Part shown: piece after piece, positions 1-4,939 of the stretch
Layout of the letters: each line of letters starts with the position of its first letter
How positions within the stretch are numbered: the first letter of the stretch is position 1
Assembly (NCBI GenBank): GCA_044869915.1
Contig: JBIOYB010000142.1
Coordinates: 1-7,246 of the forward strand
Length of the DNA stretch: 7,246 nucleotides
Direction: 5' to 3'
Origin: Allorhizocola sp044869915
Lineage (GTDB): Bacteria > Actinomycetota > Actinomycetes > Mycobacteriales > Micromonosporaceae
Made by a program: the position numbers and the translations under genes
The notes under the pieces: model-generated
What the model was told of the DNA's origin: nothing
What the model saw: only the letters and a program-made list of their open reading frames with translations
The model's database searches: none

Positions 1-570
1 CCGAGCGAGGTGGCGCCCGGCGAGTATGCCCGCGTGGCGTTCCGTGTGCCCAACGAGTCCGACACCGACAGCACCGTCAAACTCGAGGTATACCTGCCGG
101 AAAACGCGCCCCTGGCCTCGGTTTCGACCATGCCCGTTCCGGGTTGGACGGTCGCGGTGACCAAGCGCAAACTCGCCCAGCCGCTCGACCTGCGCGGCAG
201 TCAGGTCACCGAGGTCGTCTCGGTGATCACGTGGACGGCGTCGGAGGGCGCGGGCGTCAAGCCCGGCGAGTTCCTGGAGTTCCCGGTGTCCATGGGCCGC
301 ATCCCCGACAACGCCGATCGCTTGGTGTTCAAGACATTGCAGACCTATTCCGACGGCACGATCGTGCGCTGGATCGAGGAGCCGAAGGAGGGCGCCGAGC
401 TCGAGCATCCCGCGCCCTTCCTCGCCGTGGCCAAGGCGGCGTCGCCCACACCCGTTGCCGCCGAAGCGAAAGACAACGACATCCTGGGATGGACGGCGCT
501 CGGCCTCGCGGTGATCGGGCTGGTGCTGGCCGGGTTCGCGCTGACGCGTTCCCGACGGCCGACCGCCTAG
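1..570 (+). CDS. YcnI-type DUF1775 membrane-anchored protein, 3' part (5' end outside window)
   Basis: The reading frame is open from base 1 and ends at TAG 568-570, giving 189 codons. The start, signal peptide and N-terminal part lie upstream. The GTG at base 10 is internal, because the preceding codons (PSEVAPGEY) already match the typical YcnI beginning after the signal peptide. The visible domain carries family-like segments: a Pro-Gly-Trp (VPGWTV), a VKPGEFLEFP stretch, LQTYSDGTIVRWIEEP and EHPAPFL. After a short linker there is one hydrophobic helix (codons about 161-181) and a basic tail (TRSRRPTA), so the domain is outside the cell and C-terminally anchored. B. subtilis YcnI binds copper through an N-terminal histidine; that part is outside the window and cannot be checked here. 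The usual copper partners (CopC/CopD, Sco-like) are not seen downstream; they could lie upstream. Family assignment is confident, metal role is inferred. Confidence 0.9.
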   Translation, partial: PSEVAPGEYARVAFRVPNESDTDSTVKLEVYLPENAPLASVSTMPVPGWTVAVTKRKLAQPLDLRGSQVTEVVSVITWTASEGAGVKPGEFLEFPVSMGRIPDNADRLVFKTLQTYSDGTIVRWIEEPKEGAELEHPAPFLAVAKAASPTPVAAEAKDNDILGWTALGLAVIGLVLAGFALTRSRRPTA

Positions 571-638
571 CCGCATCCGCACCTGTTCGAGCGCGTTGTC
601 CTGGTGGAACCACGTCACTGACTTCAAGGACCTTGGGC

Positions 639-1613
639 ATGCGCGTTCTGCGGGTTTCGATCGGCATACTGACCCTGCTGCTGGCCGTCCCGGTGCTCAT
701 CGCCGGGGGCGTGGCCTGGTGGACCATGCAGCACCGCAGCCCCGACGGCGCCTTCCACGCCACCCTCGCGCCGATCGAGGCGCCGTCGCGCATCGTGGTC
801 GTGCCCGACGTCGATGCCCTGCTGCGCCGCGACGCGCCCATCGCCCGGGCCGACGAGACCACGCTCCGGATCGCCACGGACGGCTTCATCGGCGTGGGCG
901 AGCCGGGCGATGTGGCGGCGTTTCTGGCCGGATCCGCCTACACCGAGCTGAGCGGGGTAACCCTCGGCCGCGGGTGGCTTTCTTTAAACACCAAGCATTT
1001 TTATGGTACGGGGACAGCCACGCCGGATCCGGTCGAGCGCGATTTCTGGCTGCGGCGCGGGTTCGGCGAGTTGAGCTGGCAGCCGGCCCTCGACCGCGAC
1101 CGGCAGCTCACCCTCGTGATCGTCGCGCCGCCCGGGCCCTCAGCGGCGCCGTCCGGGTTCTCACCCGAGCCGGTGCACCTCACCGCCGCCGTGACCGCGG
1201 GCTGGCTCAACACCACCGCTTGGGGCCTGCTCATCCTGGGGCCGGTGCTCCTGCTGCTCGGCCTGGCCGCGTTGGCGTGGCCGCAACGGCCGCGCGAAAT
1301 CGTCTACGTCATGGACTCGGCCGCGGCCGTCCAAGCCGGACTGCCCATCCCGGCGCAGCTCCCGCCGGTGAATGTCGCGTATCAGTCGATCCGTCCGTAC
1401 ACTGCGCCGGTGCAGTCAAACCCGCCACCGGCCGAGCTGCCGTCCGAATTGTCCTGGCCGCCTGCCGAGCCCGCCGAAGCGACACCGCCCGCCAACGACG
1501 TGCACGTGCCCGACGGCCGGCCCATGCCGGTCGCGGGCATGCACCTGCACATTGCGCAGCGCACGGCAAGCGCGGCTAGTGTCGATGAGCGTGAGGCAGA
1601 TCGAAGTGGTTGA
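639..1613 (+). CDS. Unrecognised two-helix membrane protein with extracytoplasmic domain and Pro-rich tail (324 aa)
   Basis: I do not recognise a family. The frame is open far upstream, but ATG 639 is the convincing start: AAGGA lies 8 nt before it (626-630), and a hydrophobic helix begins at once (about residues 7-29). A region of about 160 residues follows, predicted outside the membrane, then a second helix (about 195-214, WGLLILGPVLLLLGLAALAW). The C-terminal tail of about 110 residues is rich in Pro, Ala and Glu and should be cytoplasmic. Near its end is a His/Met cluster (PMPVAGMHLHI). It lies 68 nt after the YcnI-like gene with no terminator between them, and its last 29 nt overlap the acetyltransferase gene, so one operon is likely. 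Codons for residues about 114-125 are unusually AT-rich and include a TTA at 984-986. Possible roles (scaffold, envelope or metal handling) are guesses. Confidence 0.82.
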   Translation: MRVLRVSIGILTLLLAVPVLIAGGVAWWTMQHRSPDGAFHATLAPIEAPSRIVVVPDVDALLRRDAPIARADETTLRIATDGFIGVGEPGDVAAFLAGSAYTELSGVTLGRGWLSLNTKHFYGTGTATPDPVERDFWLRRGFGELSWQPALDRDRQLTLVIVAPPGPSAAPSGFSPEPVHLTAAVTAGWLNTTAWGLLILGPVLLLLGLAALAWPQRPREIVYVMDSAAAVQAGLPIPAQLPPVNVAYQSIRPYTAPVQSNPPPAELPSELSWPPAEPAEATPPANDVHVPDGRPMPVAGMHLHIAQRTASAASVDEREADRSG

Positions 1614-1851
1614 CGCCCCCGACCGCAGCCGGTTCGAGGCCCTTGAGGACGGCAAACTGGTGGGCGTTTGCGACTACCGCAGGTCAGGGGGTTCCATTTC
1701 GCTCGACCGGGTCGAGGTCATTCCGGCACAGCGCGGGCGCGGCATCGGTGACCAGATCGTGGAGCGGGTCGTGGCCGCCGCGCGCGCCGAAAACCTCGAA
1801 ATCATCCCGCGCTGCTGGTTCGCCGCCGACTGGCTCAAGCGCAATTCTTGA
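1585..1851 (+). CDS. Minimal GNAT-family N-acetyltransferase (88 aa)
   Basis: This is a small acetyl-CoA-dependent acetyltransferase of the YjdJ / At1g77540 type (GCN5-related family, about 90 residues in full length), so it is complete rather than truncated. Visible features: a core strand with FEALEDGKLVGVCDYR (17-32), VEVIPAQRGRGIG (43-55) carrying the R50-G-R-G-I-G55 pyrophosphate-binding loop, and IIPRCWFAADWL (73-84), where related proteins have a conserved Pro-x-Cys. The acceptor substrate is unknown. The start is uncertain: ATG 1585 is chosen, GTG 1579 or GTG 1591 are possible. A TAGTGT (1577-1582) could be a -10 box for a nearly leaderless message from 1591. The 29-nt overlap with the upstream gene, in another frame, suggests translational coupling, and no clear Shine-Dalgarno is seen. 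The gene ends with TGA 1849-1851, before a repeat-rich gap. Confidence 0.85.
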   Translation: MSVRQIEVVDAPDRSRFEALEDGKLVGVCDYRRSGGSISLDRVEVIPAQRGRGIGDQIVERVVAAARAENLEIIPRCWFAADWLKRNS

Positions 1852-1866
1852 GTTTTCCGCAGTCGG

Positions 1867-1904
1867 CTCCGCAGGCCCACGCCTCCGCAGGCCCACGCCT
1901 CCGC
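1867..1904. repeat. 16-bp tandem repeat, about 2.3 copies
   Basis: Two perfect copies of GCAGGCCCACGCCTCC lie at 1871-1886 and 1887-1902, with partial units on each side (CTCC 1867-1870 and GC 1903-1904). The array starts 15 nt after the acetyltransferase stop codon. A period of 16 is not a multiple of three, as expected for non-coding DNA. Confidence 0.88.
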
Positions 1905-1985
1905 GAGCCGGGTGCCTTGCGTGGCTTCCCGTCTCCGCGGGCCGGTGCCTTCACAACCTGGCGCTTTGCGTGCCTAGTGCTTTCA

Positions 1986-2053
1986 CGTCTTTGCGGGCCG
2001 GTCGTCTTTGCGGGCCGGTCGTCTTTGCGGGCCGGTCGCCTTTGCGGGCCTCG
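1986..2053. repeat. 17-bp tandem repeat, 4 copies (3 perfect)
   Basis: The unit CGTCTTTGCGGGCCGGT occurs perfectly at 1986-2002, 2003-2019 and 2020-2036. A fourth, diverged copy at 2037-2053 reads CGCCTTTGCGGGCCTCG. There are no spacers between units, so it is a minisatellite-like array and not CRISPR. The GCGGGCCGG core recurs in degenerate form on both sides, which suggests that the array grew from an older repeat family in the gap. Confidence 0.92.
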
Positions 2054-2170
2054 CGTCTTCACCTGATGGCGCTTCGCGGCCCGGGCGCCTTGTGGAGCGG
2101 CTGCCTTGGGGCTGGCCGCGATCCGGCTTGCCTCACATCTTCTCGGTCGGCGGGCGGTCGCGTCGGCGTG

Positions 2171-2220
2171 AGCGACGGCGGATGGGCGGAAGCGACGGCG
2201 GATGGGCGGAAGCGACGGCG
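2171..2220. repeat. 20-bp tandem repeat, 2.5 copies
   Basis: The unit AGCGACGGCGGATGGGCGGA is perfect at 2171-2190 and 2191-2210, followed by its first 10 bases at 2211-2220. A shorter related stretch (GTCGGCGTG) precedes it. The final base of the array is also the first base of the strong hairpin at 2220-2250. Confidence 0.9.
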
Positions 2221-2250
2221 AGTGGCCTGTCGCGGGCGGACAGGCCACTC
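2220..2250. terminator. Perfect 12-bp-stem hairpin between convergent genes
   Basis: GAGTGGCCTGTC (2220-2231) is exactly complementary to GACAGGCCACTC (2239-2250) around a 7-nt loop (GCGGGCG). No T-run follows on either strand. It sits 97 nt past the end of the GT87 gene and 368 nt past the acetyltransferase. Actinobacteria often use hairpins without a U-tract, so it could stop transcription from both sides. It could also be a structured 3' end of a non-coding RNA. Confidence 0.6.
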
Positions 2251-2346
2251 TCACCGGGGGAACGGTGTCCTTTGGAGACATCCGAGAGGAGACGTGTCTC
2301 CGTTGCGGATAGAGTATGCCAAATCCACCACAATGGACAAGTCTGT

Positions 2347-3477
2347 CTAATCGTCACTTGGCGGTGGATAATGGCGAATCGGGGTAAGGAACAGCAGCGC
2401 CACACTCAGCAGCACCAGCACATTGCGCAGGATGAACTCGGCGGGCGTGTCCGTGGGGATCGGCAGCGGGCCCCAGTCCTTTAGCGACACCGCACCGCCG
2501 AGGCTGATCAGGTACCCGATGAACAGAAGAATCCACCGACGGGCGGCGAGCAGGCAGGCCAGCGCGGGGACAAACCAATACAGGTGATGCGGCCACGTGA
2601 TCGGGGCGACCAGGCCGCCGACCAGGCCGGTGAGGGCCATCGCCGCCACGAGATCGCCCGCGGAGTGCGCCTTGGCCGCCCGCCACAGGCCAAACGCGGC
2701 GGCCGCCAGCGCGAGCACGATCCACACCACGCGGTTGGGCTGATCCGGCACGACCAGCCGGTGCAGCATCCCGAGCAGCGACTGGTTGCCGGTGTAGTCG
2801 GTACGCCCGACGCGGTTTGTGTCCCACAGCGCGCGGGTCCAGAAGTCCCACGAGGCGCGCGGCGCGATGGCCGCTGCCAGCAGGGTCGCGGCGGCCGCCG
2901 TCGCCGACGACACGATCGCTGCCCGCCATTGGCGGGTCACCAGGAAGTACACAATAAAAATCCCTGGGAAGAGCTTGAGCGCGGTGGCCAGGCCCACCCC
3001 GACGCCCGCCCAGCGGCTGCCCTTCGCGCCCAGGATCAGGAAGTCGTACACGATCAGCACGATGAGCAGCATGTTGATCTGGCCGAACGAGATGCCCTCG
3101 CGCATCGACTCCAGAGCCAGCACGAGCGGGACGGCAAACAGCCACCAGCGCTCGATGTCCAGCGAGCGGAAGATCCAGAATGTGGTCGCGGCCGCGCCGA
3201 CGATCGTGCCGACCGTGAAGATCGCCGCGGTCGCGCCGACCTTCAGGAAGCCGAACGGGAACAGCAGCAGCGCGGCGAACGGCGGGTAGGTGAAGTAGAG
3301 CTTGCCCTGCAGGAAGTCGGGCTGCGCGTAGTCGTAGAGATCGTTGCCGTCCGCCCACCACCGCATCGCCGACATGTAAATCTTCAGGTCGAAGAAGTTG
3401 TGCCCGGCCCCGGCCAGCTTGAAAAAGGCAGCCGTCGCCGCGGCGGTCACAAGAGCAAGGATCACCCACCGGCGCAT
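2347..3477 (-). CDS. GT87-family polyprenol-phosphate-mannose-dependent mannosyltransferase (376 aa)
   Basis: This is a multi-pass membrane glycosyltransferase of the GT87 type. Family members move mannose from polyprenyl-phosphate-mannose onto phosphatidylinositol mannosides, lipomannan or lipoarabinomannan on the outer face of the membrane, usually making alpha-1,2 links. Visible signs: an N-terminal helix (about 4-24), then an early external loop with FFDLKIY, where D30 is the candidate catalytic Asp (by analogy with the essential early-loop Asp of PimE). LYDYAQPDF and the strongly conserved FTYPPFAA (62-69) follow, and late in the protein APITWPHHLYW contains the His297-His298 pair typical of the family. 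About nine or ten hydrophobic segments are spread over its length. Length is near the usual 400. The exact acceptor cannot be told from sequence. ATG 3475-3477 is preceded by TAGGGT, which may be a -10 box or a weak ribosome site. A short AT-rich codon patch (around 2951-2963) encodes IFI. Confidence 0.88.
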   Translation of the reverse strand: MRRWVILALVTAAATAAFFKLAGAGHNFFDLKIYMSAMRWWADGNDLYDYAQPDFLQGKLYFTYPPFAALLLFPFGFLKVGATAAIFTVGTIVGAAATTFWIFRSLDIERWWLFAVPLVLALESMREGISFGQINMLLIVLIVYDFLILGAKGSRWAGVGVGLATALKLFPGIFIVYFLVTRQWRAAIVSSATAAAATLLAAAIAPRASWDFWTRALWDTNRVGRTDYTGNQSLLGMLHRLVVPDQPNRVVWIVLALAAAAFGLWRAAKAHSAGDLVAAMALTGLVGGLVAPITWPHHLYWFVPALACLLAARRWILLFIGYLISLGGAVSLKDWGPLPIPTDTPAEFILRNVLVLLSVALLFLTPIRHYPPPSDD

Positions 3478-3489
3478 GGCGACACCCTA
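3478..3489 (-). promoter_or_regulatory. Putative -10 box for leaderless GT87 transcript
   Basis: Read on the minus strand, TAGGGT (3489 to 3484) is followed by exactly 6 nt (GTCGCC) and then the ATG of the GT87 gene. TANNNT is the mycobacterial sigma-A-type -10 pattern, and a start codon 7 nt after its last T is where transcription would begin. AGGGT could instead serve as a weak Shine-Dalgarno 6 nt from the ATG, so the two readings compete. No clear -35 box is seen. Confidence 0.5.
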
Positions 3490-3684
3490 GTGTGCCGTGC
3501 CCCCGTTCGTGGGAGCGAGGGCACGCTCGACCGCGCTCGGCGGCTCCCGGGCCCCTTCCGTGATCTTGAGTGCACGCTCGCCACCCGTTCGCAGTGAAAG
3601 GCGTCCATGGATGGGTGCGCACCGCCGCCGTCGCGTGAGTGAATTCCGGCGACCCACTGATGAATGTGTGGCTACTTTGCGACG

Positions 3685-3690
3685 TAGGCT
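3685..3690 (+). promoter_or_regulatory. Putative -10 box for leaderless orn transcript
   Basis: TAGGCT (3685-3690) fits TANNNT and is followed by 6 nt (GTGCCC) and then GTG 3697, so transcription would begin at or next to that GTG. No good Shine-Dalgarno exists for either GTG 3691 or GTG 3697. This arrangement is why GTG 3697 is preferred as the start. No convincing -35 box is seen. Confidence 0.55.
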
Positions 3691-3696
3691 GTGCCC

Positions 3697-4314
3697 GTGA
3701 CAGATCTTCGGCAGAACGGTGCGGATCGACTCGTATGGATCGACTGCGAGATGACGGGCCTCACCGCGCGCGACTCGCTCATCGAGGTCGCCGCCCTGGT
3801 GACAGACCCCGACCTGCAGGTCCTGGGCGAGGGCGTCGACATCGTGATCCACGCCGATGACGCCGCACTGGCCGGCATGGTCGACGTCGTGCAGCAGATG
3901 CACGCCCGCTCGGGCCTGACCGAGGAGGTGCGCCGATCGATCGTCACCGTGGCCGAGGCAGAGGACCGCGTGCTCGAATACATCACCCGCTACGTGCCCG
4001 ACGCCAAGACCGCGCCGCTGTGCGGCAACTCCATCGCGACCGACCGCGGGTTCATCGCCCGCGACATGCCGAGACTCGACGCCTACCTGCACTACCGGAT
4101 GATCGACGTGTCGTCGCTCAAGGAGCTGTGCCGGCGCTGGTATCCGCGGGTGTACTTCGGGCAACCCGAGAAGGGCCTGGCCCACCGAGCCCTGGCCGAC
4201 ATCCGCGAGAGCATCCGTGAGCTCCGTTACTACCGTGAGGCAATCTTCGTGGGCCAGCCCGGCCCCGACGTGGAAGAAGCCAAGCGCATCGCGGCGCAAA
4301 TGACATTGGACTAA
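3697..4314 (+). CDS. orn: Oligoribonuclease (DEDDh 3'-5' exoribonuclease)
   Basis: Orn degrades two- to five-nucleotide RNAs to mononucleotides, the last step of mRNA decay, and hydrolyses pGpG from cyclic-di-GMP turnover. It acts in the cytoplasm, normally as a dimer. All five DEDDh residues are visible (numbers from GTG 3697): D16 and E18 in VWIDCEMTGL, D116 in GNSIATDRGFIARD, H163 and D168 in LAHRALADI. The segment MIDVSSLKELCRRWYPRVYFGQP matches actinobacterial Orn almost word for word. The protein has 205 aa, close to the usual 180-215. GTG 3691 would add two residues; GTG 3697 is chosen from its position 6 nt after a TAGGCT box. It is divergent from the GT87 gene and followed after 56 nt by tRNA-His, as I recall for M. 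tuberculosis. TAA 4312-4314 ends it, with no terminator of its own. Confidence 0.97.
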   Translation: MTDLRQNGADRLVWIDCEMTGLTARDSLIEVAALVTDPDLQVLGEGVDIVIHADDAALAGMVDVVQQMHARSGLTEEVRRSIVTVAEAEDRVLEYITRYVPDAKTAPLCGNSIATDRGFIARDMPRLDAYLHYRMIDVSSLKELCRRWYPRVYFGQPEKGLAHRALADIRESIRELRYYREAIFVGQPGPDVEEAKRIAAQMTLD

Positions 4315-4319
4315 CCCCG

Positions 4320-4350
4320 TCGACAGACGGTGCCCGGGTGTGGCTATCAT
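4320..4350 (+). promoter_or_regulatory. Promoter of tRNA-His
   Basis: TCGACA (4320-4325) differs from the TTGACA consensus at one base, and TATCAT (4345-4350) differs from TATAAT at one base. They are 19 bp apart, a little wide. Transcription would start near 4357, giving a leader of about 14 nt before the tRNA, which contains a small GCGG-TTTT-CCGC hairpin (4357-4368). This is the best sigma-A-type promoter in the window. Confidence 0.6.
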
Positions 4351-4370
4351 AGGCGGGCGGTTTTCCGCAT

Positions 4371-4444
4371 GGTGGTCGTAGCTCAGCTGGTAGAGCATCG
4401 GGTTGTGGTCCCGAGGGTCGCGGGTTCGAGTCCCGTCGATCACC
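4371..4444 (+). tRNA. tRNA-His (anticodon GTG)
   Basis: A full cloverleaf is visible. The acceptor stem is GTGGTCG (4372-4378) with CGATCAC (4437-4443), one G-U pair. The D arm is GCTC/GAGC (4381-4384, 4393-4396). The anticodon stem is TCGGG/CCCGA (4398-4402, 4410-4414) with loop TTGTGGT and anticodon GTG at 4405-4407. The T arm is GCGGG/CCCGT around TTCGAGT. G4371 can pair with discriminator C4444, giving the extra G-1:C73 pair that histidyl-tRNA synthetase requires. The next bases are CGC, so CCA is not encoded and must be added by tRNA nucleotidyltransferase. Confidence 0.97.
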
Positions 4445-4449
4445 CGCGA

Positions 4450-4501
4450 CGGACCACGCTGCTTGCCGACCTTGGTCGGCTTCGGCGTGGTCCGCAATTT
4501 T
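4450..4501 (+). terminator. Two-tier hairpin terminator after tRNA-His
   Basis: An outer perfect 10-bp stem, CGGACCACGC (4450-4459) with GCGTGGTCCG (4485-4494), encloses an inner perfect 7-bp stem, GCCGACC (4465-4471) with GGTCGGC (4474-4480). They are separated by a small internal loop (TGCTT / TTCG). TTTT (4498-4501) follows after CAA. It begins 6 nt past the tRNA, as an intrinsic terminator should. Confidence 0.8.
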
Positions 4502-4587
4502 GTCCCGGGGCCGAGCCCCGGGTTCCCCACGATCTGTGGGTGTTCGCCGCGGTTGGCTTCGCGGTCTACGCTGCTTGCCGACCTTGG
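4456..4587 (+). repeat. 20-nt direct repeat: terminator arm copied downstream (4456-4475 and 4568-4587)
   Basis: The 20-nt stretch beginning ACGCTGCTTGCC and ending GACCTTGG at 4456-4475, the ascending side of the terminator hairpin, recurs exactly at 4568-4587. The second copy lies inside a different inverted repeat, GGTTGGC (4551-4557) with GCCAACC (4588-4594). This suggests an old duplication of the terminator that has diverged but kept a fold. Confidence 0.75.
4504..4540. repeat. Pair of short GC hairpins downstream of the tRNA terminator
   Basis: CCCGGGGC (4504-4511) pairs perfectly with GCCCCGGG (4515-4522) around CGA. CCCAC (4526-4530) pairs with GTGGG (4536-4540) around GATCT. Together with the structures at 4450-4501 and 4551-4594 they form a chain of hairpins. 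The rest of the gap to 4713 is GC-rich, and I see no gene in it. Confidence 0.6.
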
Positions 4588-4713
4588 GCCAACCTCGCCG
4601 GGGCCCGCTTCTGCGGTTGGTCGGTGCGGGCTCCCTGGCCGTGGTCTCGGGGCGCGGGGGGCGTTGAGCCTCGGGCGACCTGGCCGCTGCCGCGTTCGCT
4701 CAAGCATCCGGGT

Positions 4714-4884
4714 CTAGGTCGCCGGTGGCTGGGGTTGGGGTTCGGCCTCGGCGATTTCGTGGATGCGCCGGATGTTTTCCTCGGCGTCGGTGCCTTGCGC
4801 GGGTGGCACCTCCGCGTCGAGGGTGTTGGGAGATTTCCAGAAGCGCGTCGAGGCGAATTCTTCCTGCTCCTCGCTGGTGGTCAT
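4714..4884 (-). CDS. Small acidic hypothetical protein (56 aa)
   Basis: I do not recognise a family. ATG 4882-4884 gives a 56-residue protein that starts MTTSEEQEEF, continues with TRFWKSPNTLDAEVPP, has a probable helix around AEENIRRIHEIAEAE, and ends in a Pro/Gln tail (PQPQPPAT). It is strongly acidic and has no membrane segment or signal peptide. Codons are mostly G/C-ending (ACC, GAG, CGC, ATC, GCC), as in the sure genes here, which supports real coding. A longer in-frame reading would run into the divergent DUF1801 gene and is unlikely. Only a weak GGGA is present upstream. It ends with TAG 4714-4716. It is divergently placed 55 nt from the DUF1801 gene, so the two may share a control region. 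Confidence 0.62.
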   Translation of the reverse strand: MTTSEEQEEFASTRFWKSPNTLDAEVPPAQGTDAEENIRRIHEIAEAEPQPQPPAT

Positions 4885-4939
4885 GATTTCAGGTTCCCAG
4901 GATCGATGATTTTTAGGCACGGTTGCCGTCCAACAGGGC
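4885..4939. promoter_or_regulatory. Divergent control region between the 56-aa gene and the DUF1801 gene
   Basis: This 55-nt gap must hold the 5' signals of both divergent genes. It is markedly AT-richer than its surroundings around GATGATTTTTAGGC (4905-4918), a natural place for opening the DNA. CAGGG immediately before ATG 4940 is too close to be a normal ribosome site. I cannot assign exact -10 or -35 boxes. Confidence 0.35.

Larger units (their letters stand above)
1852..2346. other. Gene-free convergent intergenic region rich in repeats and hairpins
   Basis: This gap of 495 bases lies between the acetyltransferase (rightward) and the GT87 gene (leftward). No convincing gene is present: open frames through it are low-complexity and change frame with each repeat unit. 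It holds three tandem arrays (listed separately). Degenerate copies of a GCGGGCCGGTGCCTT-like core also occur around 1905, 1937 and 2081. A longer diverged pair (about 1947-1973 and 2055-2082) shares CTTCAC...TGGCGCTT. The right end (2252-2301) has small inverted repeats: CACCG/CGGTG around a GGGGAA loop (2252-2267), and GGAGACA/TGTCTCC (2274-2280 with 2295-2301). Confidence 0.7.

Noticed and set aside
144..638. Longer N-terminus for the 324-aa membrane protein (open frame back to 144)
   Set aside because: That stretch overlaps the YcnI-like gene in another frame and reads as Arg/Gly-rich shadow. ATG 639 has a ribosome site and starts the membrane helix.
1986..2053. CRISPR-like array
   Set aside because: The 17-bp units are directly joined with no unique spacers, and no cas genes are present.
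1835..2281. Open frame of 148 codons on the minus strand encoding a Lys/Arg-rich, histone-like protein through the repeats
   Set aside because: The 17- and 16-bp periods change the frame at each unit, so similar peptides arise only by chance. It also overlaps the end of the acetyltransferase gene, and composition alone explains its basic character.
2354..3622. Open frame of 422 codons on the minus strand overlapping the GT87 gene
   Set aside because: It is a frame-shifted reading of the GT87 gene, Arg/Gly/Pro-rich without membrane helices; the GT87 frame has family motifs and hydrophobic segments.
4420..4444. Integration (att) site at the 3' end of tRNA-His
   Set aside because: No second copy of the tRNA 3' end is found in the window, and there is no integrase or phage gene. 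The repeat downstream copies the terminator, not the tRNA.
3487..4707. Open frame of 406 codons on the minus strand across orn and tRNA-His
   Set aside because: It runs through a certain tRNA and antisense to orn, and the product has Arg/Pro/His-rich shadow composition with no domain.
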